Positions 10,161-18,222 of a stretch of DNA of 48,910 nt are shown piece by piece (within the stretch, counting starts at the first letter, position 1; every line of letters starts with the position of its first letter). Under the pieces are notes generated by a model, which made no database searches, was not told the DNA's origin, and was given only the letters and a program-made list of their open reading frames with translations. This DNA comes from Aureococcus anophagefferens. Lineage: Eukaryota > Sar > Pelagophyceae > Pelagomonadales > Pelagomonadaceae. Both the position numbers and the translations under genes were made by a program. The stretch spans positions 777,756 to 826,665 of the forward strand of contig NW_008705564.1 in NCBI RefSeq assembly GCF_000186865.1, written 5' to 3'.

Positions 10161-11450
10161 TCACGCGAAAAGGTCCTCGAGGAAGACGCCGACCTCGAGC
10201 CTGAACGTCTCGCTCCACGTGATCGCCGGGCACGACTCGCCGCCCGGCGGCTTCTCGCCGTAGCCGCAGTACGCGTTGCTCGCGTCGCACGTGTAGGACG
10301 GGAGGAAGTTGAAGTAGTACTTCTTCGGCCGCGACACGTAGTTCCAGTAGCCGTAGCAGCCCGGGTGCGTGATCCGCGTCGCTTCGGCGCAGGAAGCCGG
10401 GAAGGGATCCGCGGGGTTGAAGCCGCCCATCAGGCACTCGTGCCAGATGCCCATGCCGTAGGGCCCGAAGACCTGGTTCTGCGTGCTGTACTGGGCGTAA
10501 CTCGTCGAGATGGCCTCCTGGACGTCGTGGAGGCCGCCCGGGAGGAAGTCCTTGCGGAGCATGCGCGCCATGAAGCCGTCCATCTCCGCCGCCGTCGCCG
10601 CGAGGCCGCCGCCGAGGAGCGGCACGCGCGTCGTCGCGAGCGCCGCGGGCTCGTCGTCGGACACGCGCGACGACCAGGGGCCCGTCATGTTCAAGGGTCC
10701 GAGGAAGTAGGTCTCCAGGAGCGACTCGATGGGCTCGCCGTGCGCGACCTCCATCGCCGCGGCGACGAAGTTGAACGTTAGGGTGCCGTACATGAAGTAG
10801 TCGCCCGGCGCGTAGAGCGCGGGCGACACGTCGTAGAGGGCCCGGACGCAGTCCTGGTGCGACAGCGTCGTGAGCGCGCAGCCGAGGAACGCGCCGTAGC
10901 CGAGCTTCGAGTGCGCGACGCGGCGTTTCGCGTCGCTGTTGTTGAGCGCGACGGCGCCGTCCGTGCCGTCCGTGACCATGCCCGACGTCATGGTCAGAAA
11001 ATGACGCAACGTGGCGTTGGACCGCGGATCCTTCGCGTCCGTCGTCCACCAGTCCAAGTACTTGCTCATCTTGTCGTCTACGGACGCGTTCGCCGCGTGG
11101 ACGAGGGCGAGCATGGCCGTCGACGCGGCCCACTTCGAGCCGCTGCCGAGGACGCGCTTCGTGTATAGGGACATGTTCCCGTTGGTGTAGCTGAAGAGGG
11201 GTTTGGGGCTGTCGAGCGTGCCGACCGTGAAACTGATGTTGTGCCCCCAAGTGTTCGCCCGGCCCTTCGTCGACAGGAATGCCTTGATCGGCGTGAAATC
11301 GAGCTCGCTGGTCGCCTCGGCCGATGCCGCGGCGGCAATCGGCACCACGAAATCGAGCTCGGTGGTCGCCTCGGCCGATGCCGCGGCGGCAATCGGCACC
11401 ACGGCGGTGAACGCCGCGAGGGCGACCAGAATCCGGGCAGCCTGAGCCAT
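10161..11450 (-). CDS. Secreted serine beta-lactamase-like (class C/esterase fold) protein
   Basis: 429 residues with a hydrophobic leader (MAQAARILVALAAFTAVVPI). The SxxK motif typical of the penicillin-binding/beta-lactamase fold is SGSK at residues 103-106, followed by helix WAASTAMLALV. The LRHFLTMTSGM block matches the conserved 'HLLTHTSG' region of eukaryotic beta-lactamase-like proteins, and FMYGTLTFNFVAAAMEVAHG matches the Tyr-containing motif. GGGLAATAAEMDGFMARML is the usual segment before the third motif. Family members are esterases, peptidases or transpeptidases, and antibiotic resistance should not be assumed. Several N-x-S/T sites fit a secreted glycoprotein. An 18-residue tandem duplication sits just after the leader. 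It diverges from the Tudor-like gene across 110 bp. Confidence 0.8.
   Translation of the reverse strand: MAQAARILVALAAFTAVVPIAAAASAEATTELDFVVPIAAAASAEATSELDFTPIKAFLSTKGRANTWGHNISFTVGTLDSPKPLFSYTNGNMSLYTKRVLGSGSKWAASTAMLALVHAANASVDDKMSKYLDWWTTDAKDPRSNATLRHFLTMTSGMVTDGTDGAVALNNSDAKRRVAHSKLGYGAFLGCALTTLSHQDCVRALYDVSPALYAPGDYFMYGTLTFNFVAAAMEVAHGEPIESLLETYFLGPLNMTGPWSSRVSDDEPAALATTRVPLLGGGLAATAAEMDGFMARMLRKDFLPGGLHDVQEAISTSYAQYSTQNQVFGPYGMGIWHECLMGGFNPADPFPASCAEATRITHPGCYGYWNYVSRPKKYYFNFLPSYTCDASNAYCGYGEKPPGGESCPAITWSETFRLEVGVFLEDLFA
11295..11402 (-). repeat. 54-bp tandem duplication within coding sequence (2 copies)
   Basis: Units 11295-11348 and 11349-11402 differ by one base in the part compared. 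The product is two copies of VVPIAAAASAEAT(T/S)ELDF directly after the signal peptide of the beta-lactamase-like protein. The near identity implies a recent, frame-preserving duplication. Confidence 0.95.
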
Positions 11451-11560
11451 CGCGAGGAGAGTACGGATCGAGAAAGCTTTTGAGATACTCTGGGTCGGTA
11501 TTGAGCCGACGGGCTGCTTCGGACGTTGGAGTTTGGGGAGCTCGTGGGGAGAGGCAAAGG

Positions 11561-12571
11561 ATGGTGAAGTCCAAAAGAGCCAAGAGCACCAAGGCTACGC
11601 GGAGCGATGCTCTGGCTAACAAGCCAGCCAAGAAGAGCACGACGGCCACCCCCGCCGCCAAGCCCAAGGTGGCGCGGACCGAGAAGACCTTCGAGGTCGG
11701 CGCGCGCGTCTGGTCCATCTTCTCGCCCGGCGAGGAGGGCGGCCAGGAGTGGTACGCGGGCACGGTCGTCGGCCTGCGGCCGGCGGAGAGCGGCGTCGTC
11801 ACGGTGGTCTGGGACGACGGCATCGTCCTCGACAGCGACCGCGACTGCCTCGAGTTCCAGCACCCGCCGGACCACGCGCACCGCGTGCCTCTGAAGAAGC
11901 CAAACGCCGAGGCGCGCAAGGCGTTGCTCTCGTGGAAGCTCCCGTCCGCCGTCGCCGCCGCCGCGCCGCCCAAGGCGCCGCCGGCGAAGAAGCCGGCGAA
12001 GAAGAAGGCGGCCAAGGCCCCGGCGGCCAAAGCGCCCGCGGTCAAGAACGGCGCGGCGGGGAAGGCGGTGGCGCCCAAGGCCGCGCCAAATGCCGCTCCG
12101 GCCAAGGCGCCAGGGCCCAAGGCGTCCCGCGGCGCCAAGAGGTGCGTCGAGATGTTCACCTACAAAGATACGGGTATGACAGTCCCGTTGGCCGATCACG
12201 AGGAGGACATGGCGACGATCGCGCTTCGCTACGACGAGCTCAAGGCGGACCCATCCCGTCCGCCTTTTCTGGAGGCCGAGAAGGAAGGAAAGGACTGGAC
12301 GATCCCTACGGACGACGAATACGCCGCATACGTCGCCGGCAGTCGGTTTTACGACAGCTACTGTCTCGCATTCAAGGCGCCGAAGAAGACACGGAATTCG
12401 ACAGCGACTCGGGTCTCTGGGGCTCAGTGGATCCTTGACGCGACGCGCGCGCCGGCGAGAACCACCTACGAAATCCAATTCGATGCCGATGCTGGTACTG
12501 AAGTGCCCACGTGGCGGTTCAGCGACGGGGAACAAGGTACATTCCGAGCGCGCCTTCGCGAGCGCGAGTGA
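11561..12571 (+). CDS. Tudor/SH3-like, histone-H1-like basic protein
   Basis: 336 residues from ATG 11561 (MVKSKRAKSTKATRSD). An in-frame ATG at 11480 exists but the intervening sequence looks untranslated. Residues ~48-105 (VGARVWSIFSPGEEGGQEWY, then VVTVVWDDGIVL and DCLEF) fit a small beta-barrel of the Tudor/SH3-like kind that often reads histone or arginine methylation. A long Lys/Ala/Pro linker of PAKKKAAKAPA type follows, typical of chromatin-binding proteins such as histone H1. The last ~110 residues are an unrecognised acidic/aromatic domain, coded with visibly lower GC than the rest. Nuclear location and chromatin binding are inferences from composition. Confidence 0.7.
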   Translation: MVKSKRAKSTKATRSDALANKPAKKSTTATPAAKPKVARTEKTFEVGARVWSIFSPGEEGGQEWYAGTVVGLRPAESGVVTVVWDDGIVLDSDRDCLEFQHPPDHAHRVPLKKPNAEARKALLSWKLPSAVAAAAPPKAPPAKKPAKKKAAKAPAAKAPAVKNGAAGKAVAPKAAPNAAPAKAPGPKASRGAKRCVEMFTYKDTGMTVPLADHEEDMATIALRYDELKADPSRPPFLEAEKEGKDWTIPTDDEYAAYVAGSRFYDSYCLAFKAPKKTRNSTATRVSGAQWILDATRAPARTTYEIQFDADAGTEVPTWRFSDGEQGTFRARLRERE

Positions 12572-12620
12572 GAAAGAGACATCGACCTTGAGTTAAAGAT
12601 GTCCTAGAAAAAAATCTTTT

Positions 12621-13883
12621 TTACCTCGCCGCCAGCCCCTCCTTCCAGAAGTCCACGGACAGGACGTACCGCGGCGCGGCGCCGTCGTCGTTGCGCGCCT
12701 CGTGCCAGAAGGAGTCGTCGAAGCAGAGGACCGTGCCGTCGTCGAAGGTCCGCGTCTCGCCGGCCACGGTCAGGGACGCGGCGCCGGCCGGCGGCGTCGC
12801 GAGGCCGAGGTGGGCCTTGAGCCGCGCGTTCGTCGGCGCCGTGTGCGGCAGGACGTGGCCCGCCGCGTCGAGGCGCAAAATCTCGACGCGGCAGCAGAAG
12901 CCGGCGCCGTCGACGGCGACGGCCGTCGGCGCGCCGACGACCTGCGGCGCGTCCCGCAGGATGTCGCAGACCGTGGGGAACCGCGCGCAGGGCTCCTCGC
13001 GCCAGCCGCCGGCGCTGTCGAAGAGGAGGAGCTCGCGCCACGGCGCGGCCCCTGGCCCGAGCGCGGCGCCCGTCGGCCCGCCCATCAACTCGACGCCGTG
13101 GCCCTCGAGGCTCGCGAGCTCGAGGCCGCCGGCGAGGGCGCGCGCCGCCTCGGCGACGATGTCGGCCGCGCGCGCCGCGAGGGCCGCGGCCACCGCGTGC
13201 GCTCCGACGTCGTGCCACGGCCGCTCGCCCTCCACGGGCAGCACCGCCGCGGGCGCGAGCGCGCCGCAGCAGGGCATCTGCGCCGGCGCGCCGGCCCAGG
13301 GGAAGGACGCGCCCGACGCGTTCCGCGACGCCTCGAAGACGCCGTCCGCGGCGCCCGGCCGCCCGAGCCGCCGGAGGCACCGGCAGTAGTCGTGGACGAA
13401 GTCGTAGAACCGCAGCGCGGCGCCGTCCATGTCCACGGCCGCGGCGAAGAGCGCCGCGGCGCGCTCCAGGGCGCCGCGGCGCGCCCCCGCGTCGGCGACG
13501 TGGTCCGCGGCGCGCAGCGCGGCCTGCGCGCGGTGCGCCGACGCCTCGTGCAGCCGCGGCCACGCGGCCCGGAGGTCGTCGGCCCGCGCGAGCCTCGACG
13601 CCGCGGCCCGCAGGTCGTCGCCGAGGGCGCGCTCGCTCGCCGCCCAGGCGCCCCGCTCGAAGAGCTGGCGGCCCACGGCGACCTGGCGCTCGACGCCGCG
13701 CAGGGCCGCGGACGGCAGCCGCGCGAGGACGACGCCGACCGCGACGGCGACGAGCGTCGCCGGCGCGAGCCAGAGAGATGCGGCACGTTTTTGCGGCGCA
13801 TCCGGCGGCGCGCGCTGCGACGCTGGCGGCGGCTTCCTGCGTCCCATCGCAGATTTCAGGCTCTGAGAGTCATCAACGTGCAT
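12621..13883 (-). CDS. Membrane-anchored aspartyl/asparaginyl beta-hydroxylase-like protein
   Basis: 420 residues from 13883, or 408 from the in-frame Met at 13847 (MGRRKPPPASQ). A basic N-terminus is followed by one transmembrane segment (LWLAPATLVAVAVGVVLARL), a helical TPR-like stretch, then a C-terminal 2OG/Fe(II) AspH domain. The key motifs are VLPHTAPTNARLKAHLGL (first Fe-binding His and the 'HxGPTN' block), FDDSFWHEARND (second Fe-binding His) and RYVLSVDFWKEGL. Family members hydroxylate Asp/Asn in EGF-like or ankyrin domains in the ER lumen. The single-anchor architecture matches type II ER hydroxylases. Its start lies only ~83 bp from that of the divergent transporter gene. Confidence 0.82.
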   Translation of the reverse strand: MHVDDSQSLKSAMGRRKPPPASQRAPPDAPQKRAASLWLAPATLVAVAVGVVLARLPSAALRGVERQVAVGRQLFERGAWAASERALGDDLRAAASRLARADDLRAAWPRLHEASAHRAQAALRAADHVADAGARRGALERAAALFAAAVDMDGAALRFYDFVHDYCRCLRRLGRPGAADGVFEASRNASGASFPWAGAPAQMPCCGALAPAAVLPVEGERPWHDVGAHAVAAALAARAADIVAEAARALAGGLELASLEGHGVELMGGPTGAALGPGAAPWRELLLFDSAGGWREEPCARFPTVCDILRDAPQVVGAPTAVAVDGAGFCCRVEILRLDAAGHVLPHTAPTNARLKAHLGLATPPAGAASLTVAGETRTFDDGTVLCFDDSFWHEARNDDGAAPRYVLSVDFWKEGLAAR

Positions 13884-13966
13884 GCAATGTCTCGACGGTG
13901 CCGTCGACGTCTCAGCCGAGGATCGGTGACGACGAGGGTGTGCCCGGGCAGCCCGCTTTGCCGGCC

Positions 13967-15912
13967 ATGGCCGAGAAGGACAAGGAGCCCCTGCTGGGCT
14001 ACACGGGCGCGTTCCGGCGGCCGAACTACAAGTTCTATCGCGAGGAGTGGGTGCGCTGGCTGCGCTACGACTACCGGACGACGCTGGCGCCGGACCGCCT
14101 CGACGAGTTCTGGTTCCGCGACGAGAACGGGTCGCCGCGCGACGAGGGCAAGGGCTCGTGGCTCGCGGACCTCTCCGCGCTGCCGAACTGGGGCCTGCTG
14201 TCGTCCTACTTCAACGTCGGCGTCGCGCTCATGTTGGGCGCGACGCCGATCTCGTACTACCTCGTCGAGAAGTTGGACGCGTCCGCGGCCGTCGTCAACA
14301 CCTACGGCGCGCTCACGTACCTGCCCTGGTCGCTCAAGTTCTTTTATGGTACCCAGAGCGACCTCGTGCCCTTTCTGGGGATGCACCGGCGGAGCTACTA
14401 CGTGCTCGGCTGGGCCGTCTACGCCAGGGCGGCAAAAGAGAGCGAAATTCCCAACTTCAAAGGCTCCTATCTCGGCTATTTTCCACTCGTTTCGGCTGAT
14501 TTTTGGACGAGCGATCATCTTTTGGAGCGGTCTCGAAGCGTGGATGCTTTTCCTGGAACGCGCGCGCGCGGAAAACCCACATTGAAGCGATGTTGAATCT
14601 CTCTTTTGCGGCCCAGGTCTACGCGGCGTGCAACGCGTGGCTCGCGATCATGGAGACGCCGGGCATCACGGCCGTGCTCCTGCTCTCCTTCGGCTACACG
14701 GCGGGCTTCATGCTCAGCGACGTCGTCGCGGACGCCATCATCCTCGAGTGCTCCACGGGCGAGACGGCCGCGGACAAGGGCCGCATGCGGACGCACGCGT
14801 ACTACGTCCGCGCCGTCGGCATGTCCGTCGGCGCGCTCGCGGGCGCGTGCCTCTGGAACGGGTCCGCCTGCGGCGGGTCCTGGGGCTGGGGGCTCACGGT
14901 GCCCCAGCTCTTCTGGATGCAGACGCTCCTCGTCGTCTTCACGGTGCTGCCGCTCGTGCCCTTCATGTACGAGCTGCCGATCCGCGGCAAGGGCGTCGGC
15001 GTGGACCTGAAGACCATGTGGCGCGAGACCTTCGACTTCCTCTCGAACGACGGCGTCTGGGTGCCGCTCATGTACCTCTACTTCTACAACTTCTGCTACG
15101 TGTCGAACCCGGCGTGGACGAACTTTCTGTTCATCGGCCTGGACTTCTCCAACTTTGGGTACGGCATGATGAGCTTCGTCGGCGCGGTCATCGGCGTCGT
15201 CGGGTTGTGGGCCTACGAGAAGTACTTCTTCAAGAGCGAGTGGCGCAAGCTCTACCTCTGGGTCACGGTGCTCTTCACGGGCTTCTCCTTCCTGCAGATC
15301 TGCCTCGTCACGGGCGACACGTTCGGCCTCTCGGACTACGTCTTCGCCATGGGCGACACGGCGCTCCAGAACTTCGTGCAGAACATCGTCTTCATGCCCA
15401 TGTGCATCATGTTCTTCACGATGATCCCCTCGGGCTCGGAGGGGACGGTCTACGCGCTCCTCAGCACGTGGCAGAACGTCGCGTCGGAGAGCGGCTACCA
15501 GCTGGGCACCTACCTGACCTGCGTGACGAACGTGTCCGACAGCGCCATCGACAACGGCAACTGGAACGGCATCCTGAAGCTCACGATCATCTGCTCGTCG
15601 ATCCAGTTCCTGCCGGTCTTCGGCGTCTACGCGCGGACGCCATCGGGCGTCAACCTGCTGCCCAACTCCATCGAGGCGACGAAGGCGCAGTGCGACCCGG
15701 GCCGCAAGACGCCCGCGGGCGCCTGGGCCTTCTTCGCGCTCTTCTTCGGCTCCATCGCCTTCTCGACGGGCCAGTCGTTCTACCTCGCGATCGACCCCGA
15801 CGGCCTCTGCCCCGGCGCCTCCGGCGACGACGACTACGGCGACGACGACGACGACTCCCGGCGCCTCACGAGCGCCGTGACGCGGACCTTCCTCGCCGCC
15901 TGGTCGCGCTAG
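13967..15912 (+). CDS. BT1 / folate-biopterin transporter family (MFS) membrane protein
   Basis: Exons 13967-14416 and 14617-15912 (1,746 nt, 581 residues) join in phase 0 (GCC|GTC) to give LGWAVYAACNAWLAIMETPG. ATG 13967 begins MAEKDKEPLLGYTG with a hydrophilic cytosolic N-terminus. About twelve transmembrane segments follow. Family motifs include NWGLLSSYFNVG, LTYLPWSLKFFYGTQSDLVP (the 'PW..K...G..sD' signature after TM2), YYVLGW, and FMLSDVVADAIILECST. The protein ends with an acidic GDDDYGDDDDDS tail. The family moves folates, pterins or S-adenosylmethionine across plasma, plastid or organelle membranes; substrate and location cannot be assigned here. The introner interrupts TM3 precisely. 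Confidence 0.83.
14417..14616 (+). mobile_element. Introner copy C (family 1), 200-bp GT-AG intron
   Basis: Exact 8-bp target-site duplication GTCTACGC at 14417-14424 and 14617-14624. The left end CAGGGCGGCAAAAGAGAGCG mirrors the right end CTCTCTTTTGCGGCCCAG. The donor is the GT opening the left duplication. Removal restores the transporter frame in phase 0. Confidence 0.95.
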
Positions 15913-15929
15913 GAGCGCGCTCTAGGAGC

Positions 15930-16088
15930 CTAGACGTCGATGCCGAAGACGCTCCGCACGTAGTCCGCCGTCGTCGAGACGAGGCGCTCCGAGAAGGTGC
16001 GCTCGACGCAGCCCGCGTCCAGCGGCGTCGGCTGCGGCGTCTGCGCCGCGCCGCCGACGAGCACGACGAGCAAGGCGCGCAGCGTCAT
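15930..16088 (-). CDS. Small secreted peptide (52 residues), unrecognised
   Basis: An N-terminal leader MTLRALLVVLVGGAAQ is followed by a short mature peptide with one Cys (LDAGCVERTFSERLVSTTAD, then YVRSVFGIDV). The frame ends in TAG 18 bp from the stop of the convergent transporter gene. The leader followed by an amphipathic segment argues for a real product, but no family is recognised and an upstream or downstream exon could be missing. It shares a ~246-bp upstream region with the Mpv17-like gene. Confidence 0.45.
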   Translation of the reverse strand: MTLRALLVVLVGGAAQTPQPTPLDAGCVERTFSERLVSTTADYVRSVFGIDV

Positions 16089-16184
16089 GCTCGAGGGGCT
16101 GCCAATCCTGCTTGTGGCTGCCCCATGCGCTCCCAGGAAGGATGCAGAGATGCAATGAGACTGCAATGGTAGTTCAAGATCAGT

Positions 16185-16232
16185 GGCAAGAGTACGATGG
16201 CATAGCACGGCAAGAGTTCGATGGCATAGCTC
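16185..16232. repeat. 24-bp tandem repeat (2 copies) in a divergent promoter region
   Basis: Units 16185-16208 and 16209-16232 (consensus GGCAAGAGTWCGATGGCATAGCWC) differ at two positions. They sit in the AT-richer spacer between the small secreted peptide gene and the Mpv17-like gene and could be duplicated regulatory sequence. Confidence 0.85.
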
Positions 16233-16334
16233 GTCGACTCCCGCGAGGTCTGCAGCTGGATGCACTTCGACAAGGACCTGCAGGTGTCGACATCCGCCGC
16301 GCGGAGCCAGGCCTACGTCGACGCGGAGTGACAG

Positions 16335-16835
16335 ATGCAGCGTTCGCTCGCCGTGGCGGCCGACGTCGCAATTGGCGGCGGCATTTGTTTGATCGGTGAT
16401 GCCGCCGCGCAGCGCTACGCGCTCTCGACCGGCGACGCGGCGGCATTCGACGCGACGCGCTGCGGCGCCATGACGTCCTACGGCGCCGTCGCCGCGGTGC
16501 CCTACCATTTCTACTACGCGTGGCTCAACGCGAACGTGGCCACGGTCCTGCGCAAGACCGCCGTCGAATGCCTTTTGGTCGTCCCGCTCTTTGAGGTGCC
16601 CGCGCTCACGCTGTGGACCGCGCGCTTCGGCCTCGGCGAGGACGCGGAACGCGCGGTCGCGCGGTTGCGAACCAACTACGTCGAAGCCGTGGCGACGGGT
16701 TTGGTCGTCTGGGCGCCGTCGTCCGTGCTCGTCTTCCGCTTCGTGCGGCCGCGCTGGCATCTCGCCGCGTTCTACTCCATCGGCGCGTGCTGGGACGGGC
16801 TCATGAGCCGCCTCACCTTCGGCGACGGCCGATGA
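16335..16835 (+). CDS. Mpv17/PMP22-family small membrane protein
   Basis: 166 residues with four hydrophobic segments. The N-terminal IGGGICLIGDAAAQ matches the 'G.l...GD...Q' start of Mpv17/PMP22 proteins. ATGLVVWAPSSVLVFRFVRPRW aligns with the family signature 'W.P..q..nF..vP...R', though the usual WP is WAP and the Asn is changed. FYSIGACWDGLMSR matches the C-terminal 'W...lS' end. The family forms channels in the mitochondrial inner or peroxisomal membrane; which membrane is unknown. The gene ends 25 bp from the stop of the convergent REI1-like gene. Confidence 0.7.
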   Translation: MQRSLAVAADVAIGGGICLIGDAAAQRYALSTGDAAAFDATRCGAMTSYGAVAAVPYHFYYAWLNANVATVLRKTAVECLLVVPLFEVPALTLWTARFGLGEDAERAVARLRTNYVEAVATGLVVWAPSSVLVFRFVRPRWHLAAFYSIGACWDGLMSRLTFGDGR

Positions 16836-16860
16836 CATAAGCGTAAATTTAGGCGCGCCA

Positions 16861-18162
16861 CTAGCCGTGGACGCCGAGGCCCTCGCCCATGTTCTTGCCG
16901 GCGACGCGGTGCTTGATGAGCTTGTTCTGCTTGAAGTCCTTGGCCTTGCCGCCGGAGCGCATGCCCATGGTGCGCTCGCGCTGCTTGATCTCCGCGCGCT
17001 GGTCGTTGTGGATGCGCTTCATGAGCTTCTGGCGGTCGTTGAACTGCGCCGCGAGGCCCCGCGCGAAGAAGCCCGCGGACGTCGCGGGCACGTTCGCGCG
17101 CGCGTAGGCCGCCAGCAGCCGCGCGTTGGCCTCGTTCTTGACGGCGACGACGGCCTCGCGGTCGTCGTCGATGCGCATGTTCTGCTTGTAGTAGCGGCGG
17201 AGCCACCGCGCGCCGACGACCTTCTGGCTGCCGCCGCGCTTGAGGAGCAGCTCGCCGCTGTCCATGACCTTGACGCGCGTCGCGCGCCGGAGCATGACCT
17301 CGCCGCCGGCCGCCGGCGCCGGCGCCTCCTCGCCCTCGCTGTCCGACGCCGTCTCCCAGCCCTCGTCGTCGTCGTCGTCGTCGCCCGGCGCCGCGGTCGC
17401 GGCGTCGTCGGGCGCGAGGAGCTTGACGTCGTCGTCGTGCAGGCCCGCGTAGGTCGCGCTAAAGTCGTAGAAGTCGCTGAGCTCCGCGACCTCGTCGTCC
17501 GTGTGGTACGCGAGCTTCAAGTGGCTCTTGTCGATCATGTGCTGCTGGCAGGCGCGGTAGCTCCGGAACGACCGCTCGCAGAAGAGGCACGTGCGGCCGA
17601 CCTTGACCTTCTCGCAGAGGTACCGGCAGAGGCCGCAGGCGTCGACGAGGTAGGCCGCCTCGGGCACGTGGAAGCCGTATTTTTTCTGCATATACTCGAG
17701 AGACGCCTCGGGGCTGTCGAAGCGCTCCTTGTCGAAGAAGCTGTCCGTGGCGCGGGCCTCGGTCGTGATCTCCTCGATCTCCGGCGCCTCGTCGTCCTCC
17801 GCCGCCGCCGCCGCCTCCGGCGCGCCCGCGTCCTCGCGCGGCGCCGCCGCGCGGTAGCCGGCGACGGCGTCGAGCACGTTCGCGCCCGCGCCGACGGCCC
17901 TGAAGCCGCCCTTCTTCATCTTCTCCTGGCGGTGCTTCCGCGCGTCGCGCTTCTCCGGCTTGACGTGGCCGTCCTCCTTGGCCTTGGGGGCCGACGCCTG
18001 CGCCGCCGCGCGGCGCGCCTCGAAGTCGGCCTCGGAGAGCATCGGCAGCTGCGCCGTCTTCCGCTTGAGGTTGTAGCGGTGCCACTCGCTCTTGTAGTGG
18101 GCCGTGAACTCGGCCTTCGTCGCGAACTCGACGCCGGGGGCCGTGAGACATGAGTACACCAT
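16861..18162 (-). CDS. REI1/ZNF622-like 60S ribosomal subunit maturation factor
   Basis: 433 residues from Met 18162 (an in-frame Met at 18171 adds MSA). The N-terminus ends in HYKSEWHRYNLKRK, the hallmark of REI1-type proteins. A central C2H2 finger is CLFCERSFRSYRACQQHMID, preceded by CGLCRYL, and the KKYGFHVPEAAYLVDACGL block is family typical. An acidic DDDDDDEGW stretch and a basic C-terminal region follow (LMKRIHNDQRAEIKQRERTM, then GMRSGGKAKDFKQNKLIKHR). REI1 acts in the cytosol, releasing ARX1 and probing the exit tunnel after NOG1 leaves. Oddity: the first finger has a single Cys (CLTAPGVEF) where most relatives have C-x2-C. The start lies ~60 bp from that of the divergent kinase gene. 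Confidence 0.88.
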   Translation of the reverse strand: MVYSCLTAPGVEFATKAEFTAHYKSEWHRYNLKRKTAQLPMLSEADFEARRAAAQASAPKAKEDGHVKPEKRDARKHRQEKMKKGGFRAVGAGANVLDAVAGYRAAAPREDAGAPEAAAAAEDDEAPEIEEITTEARATDSFFDKERFDSPEASLEYMQKKYGFHVPEAAYLVDACGLCRYLCEKVKVGRTCLFCERSFRSYRACQQHMIDKSHLKLAYHTDDEVAELSDFYDFSATYAGLHDDDVKLLAPDDAATAAPGDDDDDDEGWETASDSEGEEAPAPAAGGEVMLRRATRVKVMDSGELLLKRGGSQKVVGARWLRRYYKQNMRIDDDREAVVAVKNEANARLLAAYARANVPATSAGFFARGLAAQFNDRQKLMKRIHNDQRAEIKQRERTMGMRSGGKAKDFKQNKLIKHRVAGKNMGEGLGVHG

Positions 18163-18222
18163 GGCCGACATCACGAAGAAGCCGCGATCGCCCGATGAGC
18201 CGGTCTCGACATTGCCGTCAAG

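Noticed and set aside
10161..11450. Antibiotic-resistance beta-lactamase
   Set aside because: The fold matches, but eukaryotic secreted members of this family are mostly esterases or peptidases. No evidence for drug hydrolysis.
16229..16332. Short plus-strand frame ending VCSWMHFDKDLQVSTSAARS QAYVDAE before the Mpv17-like start
   Set aside because: Protein-like but preceded by an in-frame TAG. It lies in the divergent promoter with tandem repeats and has no recognised family.
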